Part shown: in pieces, positions 1-7,884 of the stretch
Position numbering within the stretch: position 1 is the stretch's first letter
Layout: each line of letters begins with the position of its first letter
Source of the DNA: Sulfolobus sp. S-194
Lineage (GTDB): Archaea > Thermoproteota > Thermoprotei_A > Sulfolobales > Sulfolobaceae
Assembly: GCF_012222305.1 (NCBI RefSeq)
Contig: NZ_CP035730.1
Span: 2,197,501 to 2,261,500, forward strand
DNA length: 64,000 nucleotides
Direction of reading: 5' to 3'
Program-made: the position numbers and the translations under genes
The notes under the pieces: model-generated
Database searches by the model: none
What the model saw: the letters and a program-made list of their open reading frames with translations, nothing else
What the model was told of the DNA's origin: nothing

Positions 1-480
1 GATCACGTCTACTGAGTAGAATTCGGCATCTAGTGCTATTAGGCCCAATGCTAGTATTTGTTTTATTAGGTTTTCAACTATCTTTAGTCTAGTCATTCTA
101 TGTTTGTGAATGCTTATATTAGTGTTTTTCCCTTGTTGTTGCGTAATTCTACGCGTGGCCTTTTTCTGATCCGCTTAGTCCTTCTTCTGGTTTTCCCTTG
201 TTATTGATGTCCGGTCTATTACTATTTTTACGCGTCTTCTTTCACTTAGTTGCTTGATTGTTTTGGTCACGTTTAGCATTTGTTCTATTACTTGTGGTTG
301 TTCTTTCACGTAGTTTCTTACTGTTTGTGGTGATATGCTAAACTCTTTTGCCTTGTTTTCCACGGAATCTTTTGTTAGTGCTGCTGTTACAAGTGTTTTC
401 TTGACTTCTTCCCTTGAAGTTTATGATGGAAAATAATTTTTCCTCGATTTGTACACGTAGTTTAGGGTAGATGTAGTCTG
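1..480 (-). pseudogene. Degenerate IS transposase, left edge of window
   Basis: Read on the minus strand, the stretch encodes recognisable pieces of an archaeal DDE transposase. An N-terminal piece (DYIYPKLR around 480-460) is followed after a frameshift near 420 by a helix-turn-helix-like segment (SISPQTVRNYVKE). A catalytic-core piece (IALDAEFYSVDVI) reaches base 1. The last two pieces share one frame but are broken by a TAA at 175-177, and the join between them looks like an internal deletion, because the usual first Asp region is missing. The family resembles Sulfolobus ISH3/DUF4322-type transposases; that assignment is from memory of family features. The rest of the element lies outside the window. 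Confidence 0.6.
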
Positions 481-735
481 GCTTTGTCAAGTGTTTTTCT
501 TTTAAAGTAATACCACTCCATCTACCTTAACTTTTTCTCTAATTACAAAATTTTCAAGATAATAGTTAATTATTCCTTGTAATTATTTTTGTAAAATGAA
601 TTTGGAGTCTAGGGAAAATGCTAAACTCGTTATGCTTGAATGGTAATGATTTCTTTCGGAAAGTGTATAAAACTTATACAATAGTCGAAAAAAGGACCTT
701 TAGATTACGCATAGGGATTTCTCTTAATAAAAATG
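481..735. other. Intergenic, no gene seen
   Basis: A+T-rich stretch between the transposase remnant and the SPFH module. No reading frame with coding character was seen. A TATA-like run (CTTAATAAAAAT, about 723-734) lies roughly 35 nt before the ATG at 765 and is the likely promoter of that gene. Confidence 0.4.
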
Positions 736-757
736 CTTTTAATCCACGGATTAAAAG
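736..757. promoter_or_regulatory. Perfect 10-bp inverted repeat before the SPFH module
   Basis: The sequence CTTTTAATCC-AC-GGATTAAAAG is a perfect hairpin or operator: 10-base arms with a 2-base spacer, ending 7 nt before the ATG at 765 and just downstream of a TATA-like run. Its position over the expected transcription start suggests a repressor site or an RNA hairpin in the leader. Function is inferred from position only. Confidence 0.55.
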
Positions 758-764
758 TTAAATC

Positions 765-1241
765 ATGCCAAAAGAATTAACCCCACTAGAAAAGTTGCAA
801 TTAATCGTCCCTGGTTATAGAGGATATAAAGTAAAGGACTTAATAAGGCAAGATGATTTTCTAGTTAGGCAGTCTACAATATCTAAGTTGGAAAGTGCAA
901 TCAATAATATTGCTCAGCAAGAATCTCAAATAGCCCAAATAGAGCCTTTCTCTCCTCTTTTAAAGAAAATGGAATATTTACAATCTCAGTTGAGATCTAT
1001 AATTGGGCTAATAAGTTCTCAACAGGGTGGCGGAGCAGATGTTTACGCTAGGTATAAGATACAGACTGAACAGCTTGATGAAATAGTAAATAATGACTTA
1101 CAAATGGTTAGTATTGCTAATGATATACTGAATTTATCAACTTCTACAGAGAACGTGGATGTTATACTTTCTATGATAAGTAAGTTGAGGGAAATTATAA
1201 TGAATAGAAATAAACTTCTCTTCCCCCCGGAGGCAAGATAA
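765..1241 (+). CDS. Hypothetical helical protein of SPFH module
   Basis: This 158-residue protein has no signal peptide or membrane segment. It is predicted mostly helical, with Q/E/I/L-rich stretches at about residues 38-85 and 100-150 that could form coiled coils, and a Gly-Gly-Gly turn near residue 88. I recognise no named domain. The next gene, about 100 nt downstream on the same strand, encodes an SPFH protein and the third a membrane protein, so a role as a soluble partner of a membrane scaffold is plausible but inferred. The start follows a TATA box and a perfect inverted repeat. Confidence 0.75.
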   Translation: MPKELTPLEKLQLIVPGYRGYKVKDLIRQDDFLVRQSTISKLESAINNIAQQESQIAQIEPFSPLLKKMEYLQSQLRSIIGLISSQQGGGADVYARYKIQTEQLDEIVNNDLQMVSIANDILNLSTSTENVDVILSMISKLREIIMNRNKLLFPPEAR

Positions 1242-1301
1242 ATAATTTAACACCTATATAGATTATGTAGACAGCTTATTCTCTTTTCTCTCATACACAA
1301 A

Positions 1302-1314
1302 ATCTTTTTATATT
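1302..1314 (+). promoter_or_regulatory. TATA box for SPFH gene
   Basis: A TTTTTATATTC run sits about 30 nt before the ATG at 1343. This is the usual spacing for a short-leader or leaderless Sulfolobales promoter. It suggests the SPFH gene can be transcribed separately from the gene upstream. Confidence 0.5.
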
Positions 1315-1342
1315 CATATAGTTATTAGTTATTAGATTTGAA

Positions 1343-2284
1343 ATGTCACTCAGAGCTCAAGTTATAAGCACAGAGTTGGAGAATGGTACCTCCTTAATGA
1401 CTCAAGACACAATAATTTATCGATTTCCCAAAGAAAATATAACCTCAAAATCATTATTTATTGTTCAACCTACTGAGAGGTGTATAGTCGTAATTCAAGG
1501 ACAAATTGCTGCAGATCTTCCACCTGGAACTCACAATATTCAATCTCCAGCAAATCCGCTTTCGGCATTTCTTTCAAAGTTTAGATATTCGTCTTTACCT
1601 TACGATACCGTAGTTTACTTCGTATCTATGACAAGGCACGAAGTTAGAGTTGCTGGGATTAGCCAAACTGACGATTTAGTCCCCTTAGAATACGAGGTAG
1701 CAGTATATTTCAGAGTTCAGAATCCTTCACTTCTAGTAACTAATGTACAGTTCGGTTCACAGTATTTTAAAGACGCTGATTTAGCCGGTTATATTAATCC
1801 AATAATAGACCAAGAAGTGAGTCAAGTTCTGAATAACGTAAAGCTTGTAGATGTTTATAAGAAATTTTCTGATATATCTACAGCAGTAACTGCGGGACTA
1901 AAGACTTTCCTTAATGAGATAGGGATAGACTTAATTTCTGTAAGAGTGACAAAGCTAATACCACAAGACCCTGAATTAAGGAGAATATTACAATTGAGGG
2001 ATTTAGGAATAGAAATAAATGATGCAATAAGGCTAGGCTTGGCAAGGATTTTGGCAGAGAGGAGTGATCCGTCAAGCGTTAACATGGCATTAGGTACCCC
2101 ATATTTTCCTCAATTGTCTACAATAGTAATAGGTGGCTATTATATCCCATTCGGAACTCCACCTACACATACAACTCCACCTACTCGTACTGAAGCTCCA
2201 GGGACACCAACTGGAACTCCAGCCCCACCTCAAATACAATCAATTCAATCTGCGCTTAAGGCTGTATTCGGAGGTGGTAAGTAA
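1343..2284 (+). CDS. SPFH/band-7 domain protein
   Basis: The 313-residue protein has an SPFH-like core at about residues 30-225 (prohibitin/stomatin superfamily), including a beta-rich N-terminal half and helical segments such as INPIIDQEVSQVLNN and DISTAVTAGLKTFLNEIGID. The core is followed by a Thr/Pro-rich linker (about 265-295) and a short C-terminal helix ending in GGGK. There is no clear N-terminal membrane helix, unlike stomatins, so it resembles the soluble virion-core-like SPFH proteins. Family members scaffold membrane microdomains or complexes. Neighbours are a helical protein upstream and a multi-helix membrane protein immediately downstream, which could be its anchor. Role beyond the fold is inference. 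Confidence 0.75.
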   Translation: MSLRAQVISTELENGTSLMTQDTIIYRFPKENITSKSLFIVQPTERCIVVIQGQIAADLPPGTHNIQSPANPLSAFLSKFRYSSLPYDTVVYFVSMTRHEVRVAGISQTDDLVPLEYEVAVYFRVQNPSLLVTNVQFGSQYFKDADLAGYINPIIDQEVSQVLNNVKLVDVYKKFSDISTAVTAGLKTFLNEIGIDLISVRVTKLIPQDPELRRILQLRDLGIEINDAIRLGLARILAERSDPSSVNMALGTPYFPQLSTIVIGGYYIPFGTPPTHTTPPTRTEAPGTPTGTPAPPQIQSIQSALKAVFGGGK

Positions 2285-2352
2285 TAAACAGTAGAGAATT
2301 AAGCTGGAGTATTGCGGCGGGAATAGGTTATTCCTTTATTTTAACGATCTTA

Positions 2353-2691
2353 ATGGGGATTGCATACCTTATAGTAAAGGTTTTTTATCCACCGACTTCA
2401 TTCAGTATTATACCAATAATCTCGTTAGTAGAATCTCCAGCACTGGGTATTATTCAGCTAATATTATTAGGGTTAATGGTAGCTTTTGCATACCCCGTTA
2501 GAACTAGAATAGCGGGTGAGTCACTAATAATTGTAAGGAAATTAGCAATAATTGTAGCAGTAGGTTATTTGGTGTTTTCACTTTTACCAGCGGCTTTCAG
2601 AGTACCTTACATACAGACTTATATAGGGTTAATAATAGCAGCTAACGTTTTAAATGGGACTTTTGCAGGAATAGTTAGTTATATAGTTTAG
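2353..2691 (+). CDS. Small integral membrane protein, SPFH module
   Basis: From the first ATG this is a 112-residue protein with about four hydrophobic helices and no recognised domain. The reading frame stays open upstream to a stop at 2278-2280 and encodes a further 24 residues that look like the front half of the first membrane helix (SWSIAAGIGYSFILTIL). No ATG, GTG or TTG exists in that extension, so either translation starts at 2353 or a rare AUA/AUU start near 2284 is used by coupling to the SPFH stop. It is likely co-transcribed with the SPFH gene and could be its membrane partner. Confidence 0.65.
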   Translation: MGIAYLIVKVFYPPTSFSIIPIISLVESPALGIIQLILLGLMVAFAYPVRTRIAGESLIIVRKLAIIVAVGYLVFSLLPAAFRVPYIQTYIGLIIAANVLNGTFAGIVSYIV

Positions 2692-3557
2692 CCTTTTTCT
2701 GGATACAATACGTTTCCTCTATATCTGATAAACCATGGATTTACTATTTAATGATAAATTTATTTATACATGTTAAATATTCTAATTAACAAATATTTTT
2801 ATTAATAAATAATAGAATTTAAATTTAATTACAATATTTATTAACTTATGGACAAATTATACTTTTTATGGCGCGAAAGAAACAATAAACCATTGTTCTA
2901 CTATTTGACTTTTAAAAAAACTTATGGTAAAGTGTTGGAGTGTGGACTACAATTTCATATATTTGAAATTTATTCAAAATTACCTTAAATTATTCTTCCT
3001 TTGAGCACTTTTATTATACAATAAAAGTTCAGATAGGGATTAAAATCATAATATCCTTAAATTATCTACAAACAGAACTAATCATGAACTGAAACTAAAT
3101 TTATACTTTATATAATCTATACTCAATAAACAAAATTGTAATCCACACTCTATAAAGAGTTTTTAAAATTTAAATACCTAGATATATCAATGTGCTACAT
3201 TCTCATTTTCTTATGATAATAAATATCCCTATCGCCATAGATACAATAAAAACTACAATAGTTAGTGCAAGATTTATGGGGAAACTGCTTTATACGTATT
3301 GTACCTAATGAAAGAACAGTTGAGGATTTAGTAATAATGATTTATGAAGTAGTTATGACTAAAGTACTCGTTATCGTGAAAATAACCTCTAGTCTTATTT
3401 TGCTAACTGTGCCTTTACATCTCCATAACCTCGGAATTATAATTGAATATCCTACTTTTCCGCAGAATACACATAGAATCCCTAGTATATAGTGCTTTAG
3501 TAATACGACGTGCATATCTAAGTAAAACTATTTATTTTCTCTTTACTAATTTTTTAG
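2692..3557. other. Long A+T-rich intergenic region
   Basis: This 0.87-kb stretch contains the imperfect inverted-repeat element at 2938-3150. It also contains an open frame at 3265-3492 (75 codons, plus strand) whose translation shows no family signature and no convincing ribosome site; I do not call it a gene. The rest shows no coding character. Confidence 0.4.
2938..3150. mobile_element. Possible MITE with 18-bp imperfect terminal repeats
   Basis: Arms GAGTGTGGACTACAATTT (2938-2955) and AAATTGTAATCCACACTC (3133-3150) are inverted copies with 17 of 18 matches. They enclose a 213-bp A+T-rich segment with no gene. The size and architecture suit a non-autonomous transposon, but I see no clean target-site duplication; flanking AAAGTG/AAAGAG is at best imperfect. 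A decayed element or a large regulatory hairpin are alternatives. Confidence 0.45.
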
Positions 3558-3692
3558 TTGATATTTTCTATTGATTTTACAGCTATTAGTTATCTTGGCT
3601 TAACGGGTCTTATTATAAACATAATTGTAGCGGGCCTAACTTTCATGTTTTATAACGTGATGGGACCTAAGCACAAAAGGAAATATTCATAG
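3558..3692 (+). CDS. Possible 44-residue single-span membrane protein
   Basis: A TTG-started frame encodes one strong hydrophobic helix (about residues 13-33) followed by a basic tail (GPKHKRKYS), consistent with the positive-inside rule. It ends 5 nt before the next small membrane ORF, so the two may form an operon. There is no recognised family, and a short hydrophobic frame in A+T-rich DNA could also be chance or the tail of a decayed permease. Confidence 0.35.
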   Translation: MIFSIDFTAISYLGLTGLIINIIVAGLTFMFYNVMGPKHKRKYS

Positions 3693-3697
3693 TTGGT

Positions 3698-3940
3698 ATG
3701 GTACAGATGGTTGCATATGACGGGGAAAGTACATTAGGAATTTATGTTTATCATTACGGTCTTAGGAAAGAAGTACCTTCTCGTATATTGGTATGTTTTG
3801 CTATTGAGTCGGCTTTAATATTCATAGTCTTAGGTTTATACATAGCCGGAAGAATATTATCGTCTACCATTAGAAAAAGGACTTTAGGATTAATAATCTC
3901 AATTCTTTGGATTCCGTTAACAATACTTGGAATATTATAA
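3698..3940 (+). CDS. Possible 80-residue two-span membrane protein
   Basis: The frame has a hydrophilic N-terminus of about 30 residues and two hydrophobic helices (about 30-52 and 62-79) separated by the basic loop SSTIRKRT. It lies directly after another small membrane ORF on the same strand. No family recognised. An opposite-strand frame over the same bases looks like a shadow. Moderate-to-low support. Confidence 0.4.
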   Translation: MVQMVAYDGESTLGIYVYHYGLRKEVPSRILVCFAIESALIFIVLGLYIAGRILSSTIRKRTLGLIISILWIPLTILGIL

Positions 3941-4027
3941 GGCTGTACAAGGTGCAAGAATACCAGATTACTTGTTCATAGAAACGAGGATTCTGAGATA
4001 TTTTGTTTAAATTTCAATAAACCTTAA

Positions 4028-4035
4028 AGGCTAAG
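4028..4035. repeat. Left 8-bp target-site duplication (AGGCTAAG)
   Basis: AGGCTAAG abuts the left end of the element at 4036 and is repeated exactly at 4165-4172 directly after its right end. That is the footprint of a transposition event. Confidence 0.75.
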
Positions 4036-4164
4036 GATAGTGTCGTCATTTGTATATAATTTCATTAATTGAGGCTAATCTCTATCAAGAGAAGATACTA
4101 AGATAAAGCTATTGTACGCCTTATTTTAATATAGAAATATAAATAGCTTAATGACGACACTATC
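4036..4164. mobile_element. MITE-like element, 129 bp, perfect ends
   Basis: The segment starts GATAGTGTCGTCATT and ends AATGACGACACTATC, perfect 15-bp terminal inverted repeats. It is flanked by a perfect 8-bp direct repeat AGGCTAAG on both sides. It encodes nothing and would need a transposase supplied elsewhere. Sulfolobus MITEs of similar size (SM3-type, about 130 bp, tied to IS5-family elements) are known, but I have not compared sequences. The clean ends and duplication suggest a fairly recent insertion. Confidence 0.75.
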
Positions 4165-4172
4165 AGGCTAAG
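4165..4172. repeat. Right 8-bp target-site duplication (AGGCTAAG)
   Basis: Exact direct copy of the left flank at 4028-4035, immediately after the right inverted repeat of the MITE-like element. Confidence 0.75.
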
Positions 4173-4399
4173 CAAAATTGGCGATCCAGGATTTCACTAT
4201 GCATCCATTCTATTTTGTCACTATGCGATTATATATTTAATAATCGTGGAAAGGGGTTTAACTACAAACTAAATCGCATAATGATATACAATTAATTATT
4301 TCTTCGTGGAATTAGCTAAGAGAATATCGCAATTAGCAATGAACGCTTAAATGACCCATAAAAGGGGAGTAAAAACTACATCGACGTAGACAAGCGAAG
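4173..4399. other. Intergenic with imperfect inverted repeat
   Basis: No gene is seen. TCACTATGCGATT (4218-4230) and AATCGCATAATGA (4272-4284) are inverted copies with one mismatch around a 41-base loop. TCACTATGC also occurs once more at about 4193. Possibly a decayed small element; function unknown. Confidence 0.35.
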
Positions 4400-4410
4400 T
4401 TTTTATACTT
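4400..4410 (+). promoter_or_regulatory. TATA box for HEPN/MNT pair
   Basis: TTTTTATACTT lies about 27 nt before the ATG at 4432, the spacing expected for a leaderless archaeal transcript. Confidence 0.5.
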
Positions 4411-4431
4411 ATTTCCTTTTATATCAAATAG

Positions 4432-4846
4432 ATGGGATCATACGAAAAAGCATATTTACTTTGCAAGAGAGCATTAAGTTATTTAAAAGTTGCTAAAGAT
4501 ACGTTTCATGAAGGACTTTATGATGTTGCCGCAACAAACTGTCAAATTTCTGCTAAACTGATAATAAAGTCTACTTATCTATTTCTTGGATTTATATATC
4601 CTGAAACACATAATATTAGGAAGCTTTTTAAGTGAGTTGGCTAACTTAACTAAACTGGAGGAGATAAACAAGTTAGTTAAGGAAAAAAGAAGAGAACTTA
4701 ACTTAGTAGAGCTTAGCAGATTTGAAGGACAATACTCGTTCATTGATGTTGATTCAGAATTTACATCAGATTGTTTAGATACAGTAGAAAATAGCATATT
4801 ACCTCTAGTGAAGAAAATATGGGGGGATAAATGGTGTGGGGACTAG
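4432..4846 (+). pseudogene. HEPN-domain protein, frameshifted
   Basis: Residues 1-64 in one frame match the HEPN family pattern: an early helix with AKDTFHEGLYDVAATNCQ, a hydrophobic helix, then PETHNIRKL where the family has a conserved Thr-His-x-(hydrophobic)-x-x-Leu. The frame then hits TGA at 4633. Removing one T from the TTTTT run at 4625-4629 restores a continuous protein of about 137 residues ending at 4846 (KLLSELANLTKLEEI onward). The MNT gene overlaps its 3' end by 16 nt, the usual HEPN-MNT toxin-antitoxin arrangement. Either the toxin is inactivated, or the T run is a slippage site or a sequencing error. Confidence 0.7.
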
Positions 4847-5157
4847 ATTACATTAATTATCTAGAAAGTAACTGGAGAATGATTGCTGAAGAGGTTAAGT
4901 CAGTAGCTAAGAAGTTTGGTAAAGTTGATAAAGTAATAGTATTTGGATCAATGATCAAGGGAAAAGTAACCGGGAATAGTGATTTAGACATAGCAGTATT
5001 TTATAACGAAGAGTTAACAGATAAGGAGAAGATAAAGAGAGCTCTGGAAATACTTAATGAAGTAAATGAGGAAATAGCTGTGATAAATATTCAAGTGCTT
5101 ATGAAAAGTGAAGAGGATTTCTTTTTAAAGTTTATTGGAGATTACATCGAAATATAG
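4831..5157 (+). CDS. MNT-type minimal nucleotidyltransferase
   Basis: This 108-residue protein has the nucleotidyltransferase signature GSMIKGKVTGNSDLDIAV at about residues 39-56: a Gly-Ser pair followed by Asp-x-Asp metal ligands. MNT proteins pair with HEPN toxins and act as antitoxins, in characterised cases by adding AMP units to the HEPN protein. The gene overlaps the frameshifted HEPN gene by 16 nt and appears intact. If the HEPN frame is truly broken, this is an orphan antitoxin. Confidence 0.8.
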   Translation: MVWGLDYINYLESNWRMIAEEVKSVAKKFGKVDKVIVFGSMIKGKVTGNSDLDIAVFYNEELTDKEKIKRALEILNEVNEEIAVINIQVLMKSEEDFFLKFIGDYIEI

Positions 5158-5598
5158 TATCACTATCCTTACGATGTCAGTATTGGAATCTCCTTTATAG
5201 CAAGATAAATGAAAACCTGGATCAAACTGAATAGCATTTGTCAGTAAACCCAAAATCACTCCTTGAAAATAAATCTAACGATTTAAAAAGTAATTTCAGT
5301 ATATTAAATGACTAATCATAAAAAGAACTAATAATATTATAAAACAAAAATACTATAATGTGAGACAAGCTAAAATCTTCTCTAGATATCCTCCCCCTTG
5401 ACAAAGATGAATAAGTGAAAAACTCAACTCCTTGAAGAAGTGTAAATCAGGAAATACCTTAACCAAACTAAAGCCTAAATAGACATCCTAATCTTGTATC
5501 TAGATAAATCAAGGTTAATAGCAAAGTATTCCCTCCTACCCTATGACAAACAACCTAAAGCGGTAAAAGACTTAAGCCTAGATAGTAAGACGATAGAA
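5158..5598. other. Intergenic with a coding-like scrap
   Basis: No intact gene was seen. At about 5505-5609 on the plus strand, a short frame reads AKYSLLPYDKQPKAVKDLSL and stops at TGA. It has protein-like composition and may be the tail of a lost gene, possibly transposon-derived. The rest is A+T-rich with many stops in all frames. Confidence 0.3.
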
Positions 5599-6483
5599 TC
5601 ACATTGATAAGTACTTCCACGATAGCAATATTCCTATAGTTGATAAAATTAGTGCGAATAAACCAAGGTAAAGAAAGTCAATTGTCAAGTTTGTCTGTAT
5701 TCCCAGTAGAAGTCCTCTTATTGCACCGTTAGAATAGGTTAAAGGATTTACATAAGCTATGGGCTTTAACCATGAAGGCATTGATTTTATTGGGTAAAAT
5801 GCATTACTGGTAAACAGTAGCGGTAAGTTAAGTAGGTTCATTATTGCCATTTGTGATTGCCAATCGCTTGCTCTTAATGCAAGCATTAGGAAGAGTGATG
5901 ATAGCCCGAAAGACATTAGGAACAATGCTGTATAAACTCCTAAGAAATCTAGGGCGTTAACACCCGGTGCAAACGTCATTCCTAGTAATACTGCAACAAC
6001 TAAGACTATTGTTGCTTGAACTAATGACCTTATAACAGAGTTAAGAACTTTTGCTATAATAATGTTTCCTCTAGGAACTGGGGTAGTTAGAATTCTATCA
6101 AGTACTCCTAATCTTCTATCCCAAACTATTGACATACCACTCTGCATTGATGTAAATAACACTATGAAAGATAGCATCCCTGCAGCTAGGAAGGAGAAGT
6201 AATCAGTAGTTCCGAAGGTCTGTTTAAGTATTTCTTGTCCAATTTGGTCAATTATACTTTTAGGTATTGTTATTCCTGGGAGGTTTATCGATGTGCCAGT
6301 AAATATGCTGCCTAAATTCATAGCTTTTCCAAATAATGCTATCCAGAATATTGGCTGTATTATCGAGAGTAAAAGGATTACTGGTGCTTTATACCATTTC
6401 TTTAATTCCCTAGATGTTAGTGTCCATAAACCGTGATAAGGTGATAAGTTTCTCCTTTCTTCTTTTTGAGCTTCTACTGTCAT
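5599..6483 (-). CDS. ABC-2 type permease
   Basis: The 294-residue membrane protein has about six hydrophobic helices. Its ABC-2 family central region contains RRLGVLDRILTTPVPRGNII followed by helices, and a C-terminal NPLTYSNGAIRGLLLG motif like that of DrrB/NodJ permeases. It forms the membrane channel for the ATPase encoded just upstream; the two genes overlap by 4 nt (ATGA). With a PadR regulator leading the operon, a drug or lipid exporter is likely, although the substrate is unknown. Confidence 0.85.
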   Translation of the reverse strand: MTVEAQKEERRNLSPYHGLWTLTSRELKKWYKAPVILLLSIIQPIFWIALFGKAMNLGSIFTGTSINLPGITIPKSIIDQIGQEILKQTFGTTDYFSFLAAGMLSFIVLFTSMQSGMSIVWDRRLGVLDRILTTPVPRGNIIIAKVLNSVIRSLVQATIVLVVAVLLGMTFAPGVNALDFLGVYTALFLMSFGLSSLFLMLALRASDWQSQMAIMNLLNLPLLFTSNAFYPIKSMPSWLKPIAYVNPLTYSNGAIRGLLLGIQTNLTIDFLYLGLFALILSTIGILLSWKYLSM

Positions 6484-7484
6484 CCTCTCGCCCTCCTTAA
6501 GGTTCTTCTAAATGCAAACATTTCTTGCGAGCTTGCTTCCTCATCTCTTAAACTTTTACCAGTTATTTCCATGTATACCTCATCCATTGTTGGCTCTGTT
6601 ATTGACATTCTAGTAACCTTAATACCATTTTTCATTAAGACTTCTAAGATTACTGGTGCTTTCTCTTCTCCGTTTTTCACTTTTATTCTTATACCATCTT
6701 GAAACTTCTTAACTTCAAGTATACCATCAGTGTAAAGATTGGAAAGAACTCTTAGTGCTTCTTCGTCATTATTTGTTTGTAATGAGATAACATCACCACC
6801 GATTCTTTCTTTCAACTCCTTAGGTGAGCCAATAGCAAGTATTTTACCTTTATCTATTATCGCAATTCTATCTCCGTACATATCCGCCTCTTCTAAATAA
6901 TGTGTTGTCACGAAAATTGTCATTTTGTATTCCTCCTTGAGTTTCATTATGTATTGCCATATTGCGGCCCTTGTTTGTGCATCTAAACCTATTGTTGGTT
7001 CATCAAGAAATAGCACCTTGGGTCTACTAACTAAGGACATTGCAATTTCTAATCTCCTCCTCATTCCACCAGAATAAGTTGAGACTTTTCTATTTGCAGC
7101 ATATGTCAGTTCTACCATCTCTAACAATTCCTTTGCCCTTTCTTCTGCAACGCTTTTCGGAATTCCATAAAGTCCTGCCATCATCATCATGTTTTCCCAA
7201 CCGGTTAAGTCTTCATCAGCGGTATATTCTTGGGGTACCACGCCTATTGACTGCCTAACTTTAGCTGGTTCTTTAATTATATCATAGCCATTAACGATTG
7301 CAGTTCCCTCTGTCGGTTTTAACACTGTTGTTAGCATTTTGATAGTTGTTGACTTCCCTGCTCCGTTTGGCCCTAAGAAACCGAAAATCTCACCGTCATA
7401 AACTTCGAAGTTTATATGATCTACTGCCACAAAGTTGCCGAATTTTTTAGTCAAGTTTATTGCTTTTATCATTACATTACGCAT
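6480..7484 (-). CDS. DrrA-type ABC transporter ATPase
   Basis: The 334-residue protein has the full ATPase core: Walker A GPNGAGKST (about residue 38), Q-loop, signature YSGGMRRRLEIA (about 138), Walker B VLFLDEPTIGLD, and switch His in VTTHYLEEAD. A C-terminal domain of about 80 residues is typical of DrrA-like exporters. It overlaps the permease gene by 4 nt and the PadR gene by 8 nt, so the three are one operon. The first two residues before MIKAINL may not be used; an alternative ATG lies 12 nt inside. Confidence 0.9.
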   Translation of the reverse strand: MRNVMIKAINLTKKFGNFVAVDHINFEVYDGEIFGFLGPNGAGKSTTIKMLTTVLKPTEGTAIVNGYDIIKEPAKVRQSIGVVPQEYTADEDLTGWENMMMMAGLYGIPKSVAEERAKELLEMVELTYAANRKVSTYSGGMRRRLEIAMSLVSRPKVLFLDEPTIGLDAQTRAAIWQYIMKLKEEYKMTIFVTTHYLEEADMYGDRIAIIDKGKILAIGSPKELKERIGGDVISLQTNNDEEALRVLSNLYTDGILEVKKFQDGIRIKVKNGEEKAPVILEVLMKNGIKVTRMSITEPTMDEVYMEITGKSLRDEEASSQEMFAFRRTLRRARG

Positions 7485-7884
7485 TTTCTACCACCCCTTG
7501 TATTTGTTTTAATAATTCTAGAATTTTCTCTTTATGAGGGTAAAGCTTATTTCTGTCAACTTCTTTAAAAAACATTAAGATTCCTTGAAGTTCTTCCATT
7601 GCATCTTCTACTGAGCCAGAATATCTTAAAGGTAAAAGATATTTTATCTCTTCAATTCCTTTCTGTGTAATACTATATTTTCCATCATCTAACTTCTCTA
7701 TAACTCCCTCTTCTTCCATCTTTGCCAGTAAAGGATATACTGAGCCGGGTGATGGTTTCCACCAGCCCCAAGTCATTTTATATATATCATCAATAATATC
7801 GATACCTCTCCTTGGAGACTGCCATAAAAGCCAAAGTATAAGGTTCCTTAATCTCCCTTTCTGTCTAGCTATTAACTCGCTCAT
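7477..7884 (-). CDS. PadR-family transcriptional regulator
   Basis: From the ATG at 7884 this is a 135-residue protein. It has a PadR winged helix (about residues 10-75; GSVYPLLAKMEEEGVIEK is characteristic) and a helical C-terminus for dimerisation. A longer in-frame start at 7947 would run through the TATA region and a palindrome and overlap the CBS gene, so I reject it. PadR proteins repress efflux genes and are released by small ligands. This gene heads the ABC exporter operon, and likely operator palindromes overlap its own promoter, pointing to autoregulation. Confidence 0.85.
   Translation of the reverse strand: MSELIARQKGRLRNLILWLLWQSPRRGIDIIDDIYKMTWGWWKPSPGSVYPLLAKMEEEGVIEKLDDGKYSITQKGIEEIKYLLPLRYSGSVEDAMEELQGILMFFKEVDRNKLYPHKEKILELLKQIQGVVENA

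Noticed and set aside
3265-3492. 75-codon open frame on the plus strand
   Set aside because: No family features, no ribosome site and low-complexity hydrophobic stretches in A+T-rich DNA; likely chance.
4586-4846. Separate small gene starting inside the HEPN region
   Set aside because: Its first 13 residues are an out-of-frame reading of the HEPN gene; the remainder is the natural continuation after a one-base frameshift.
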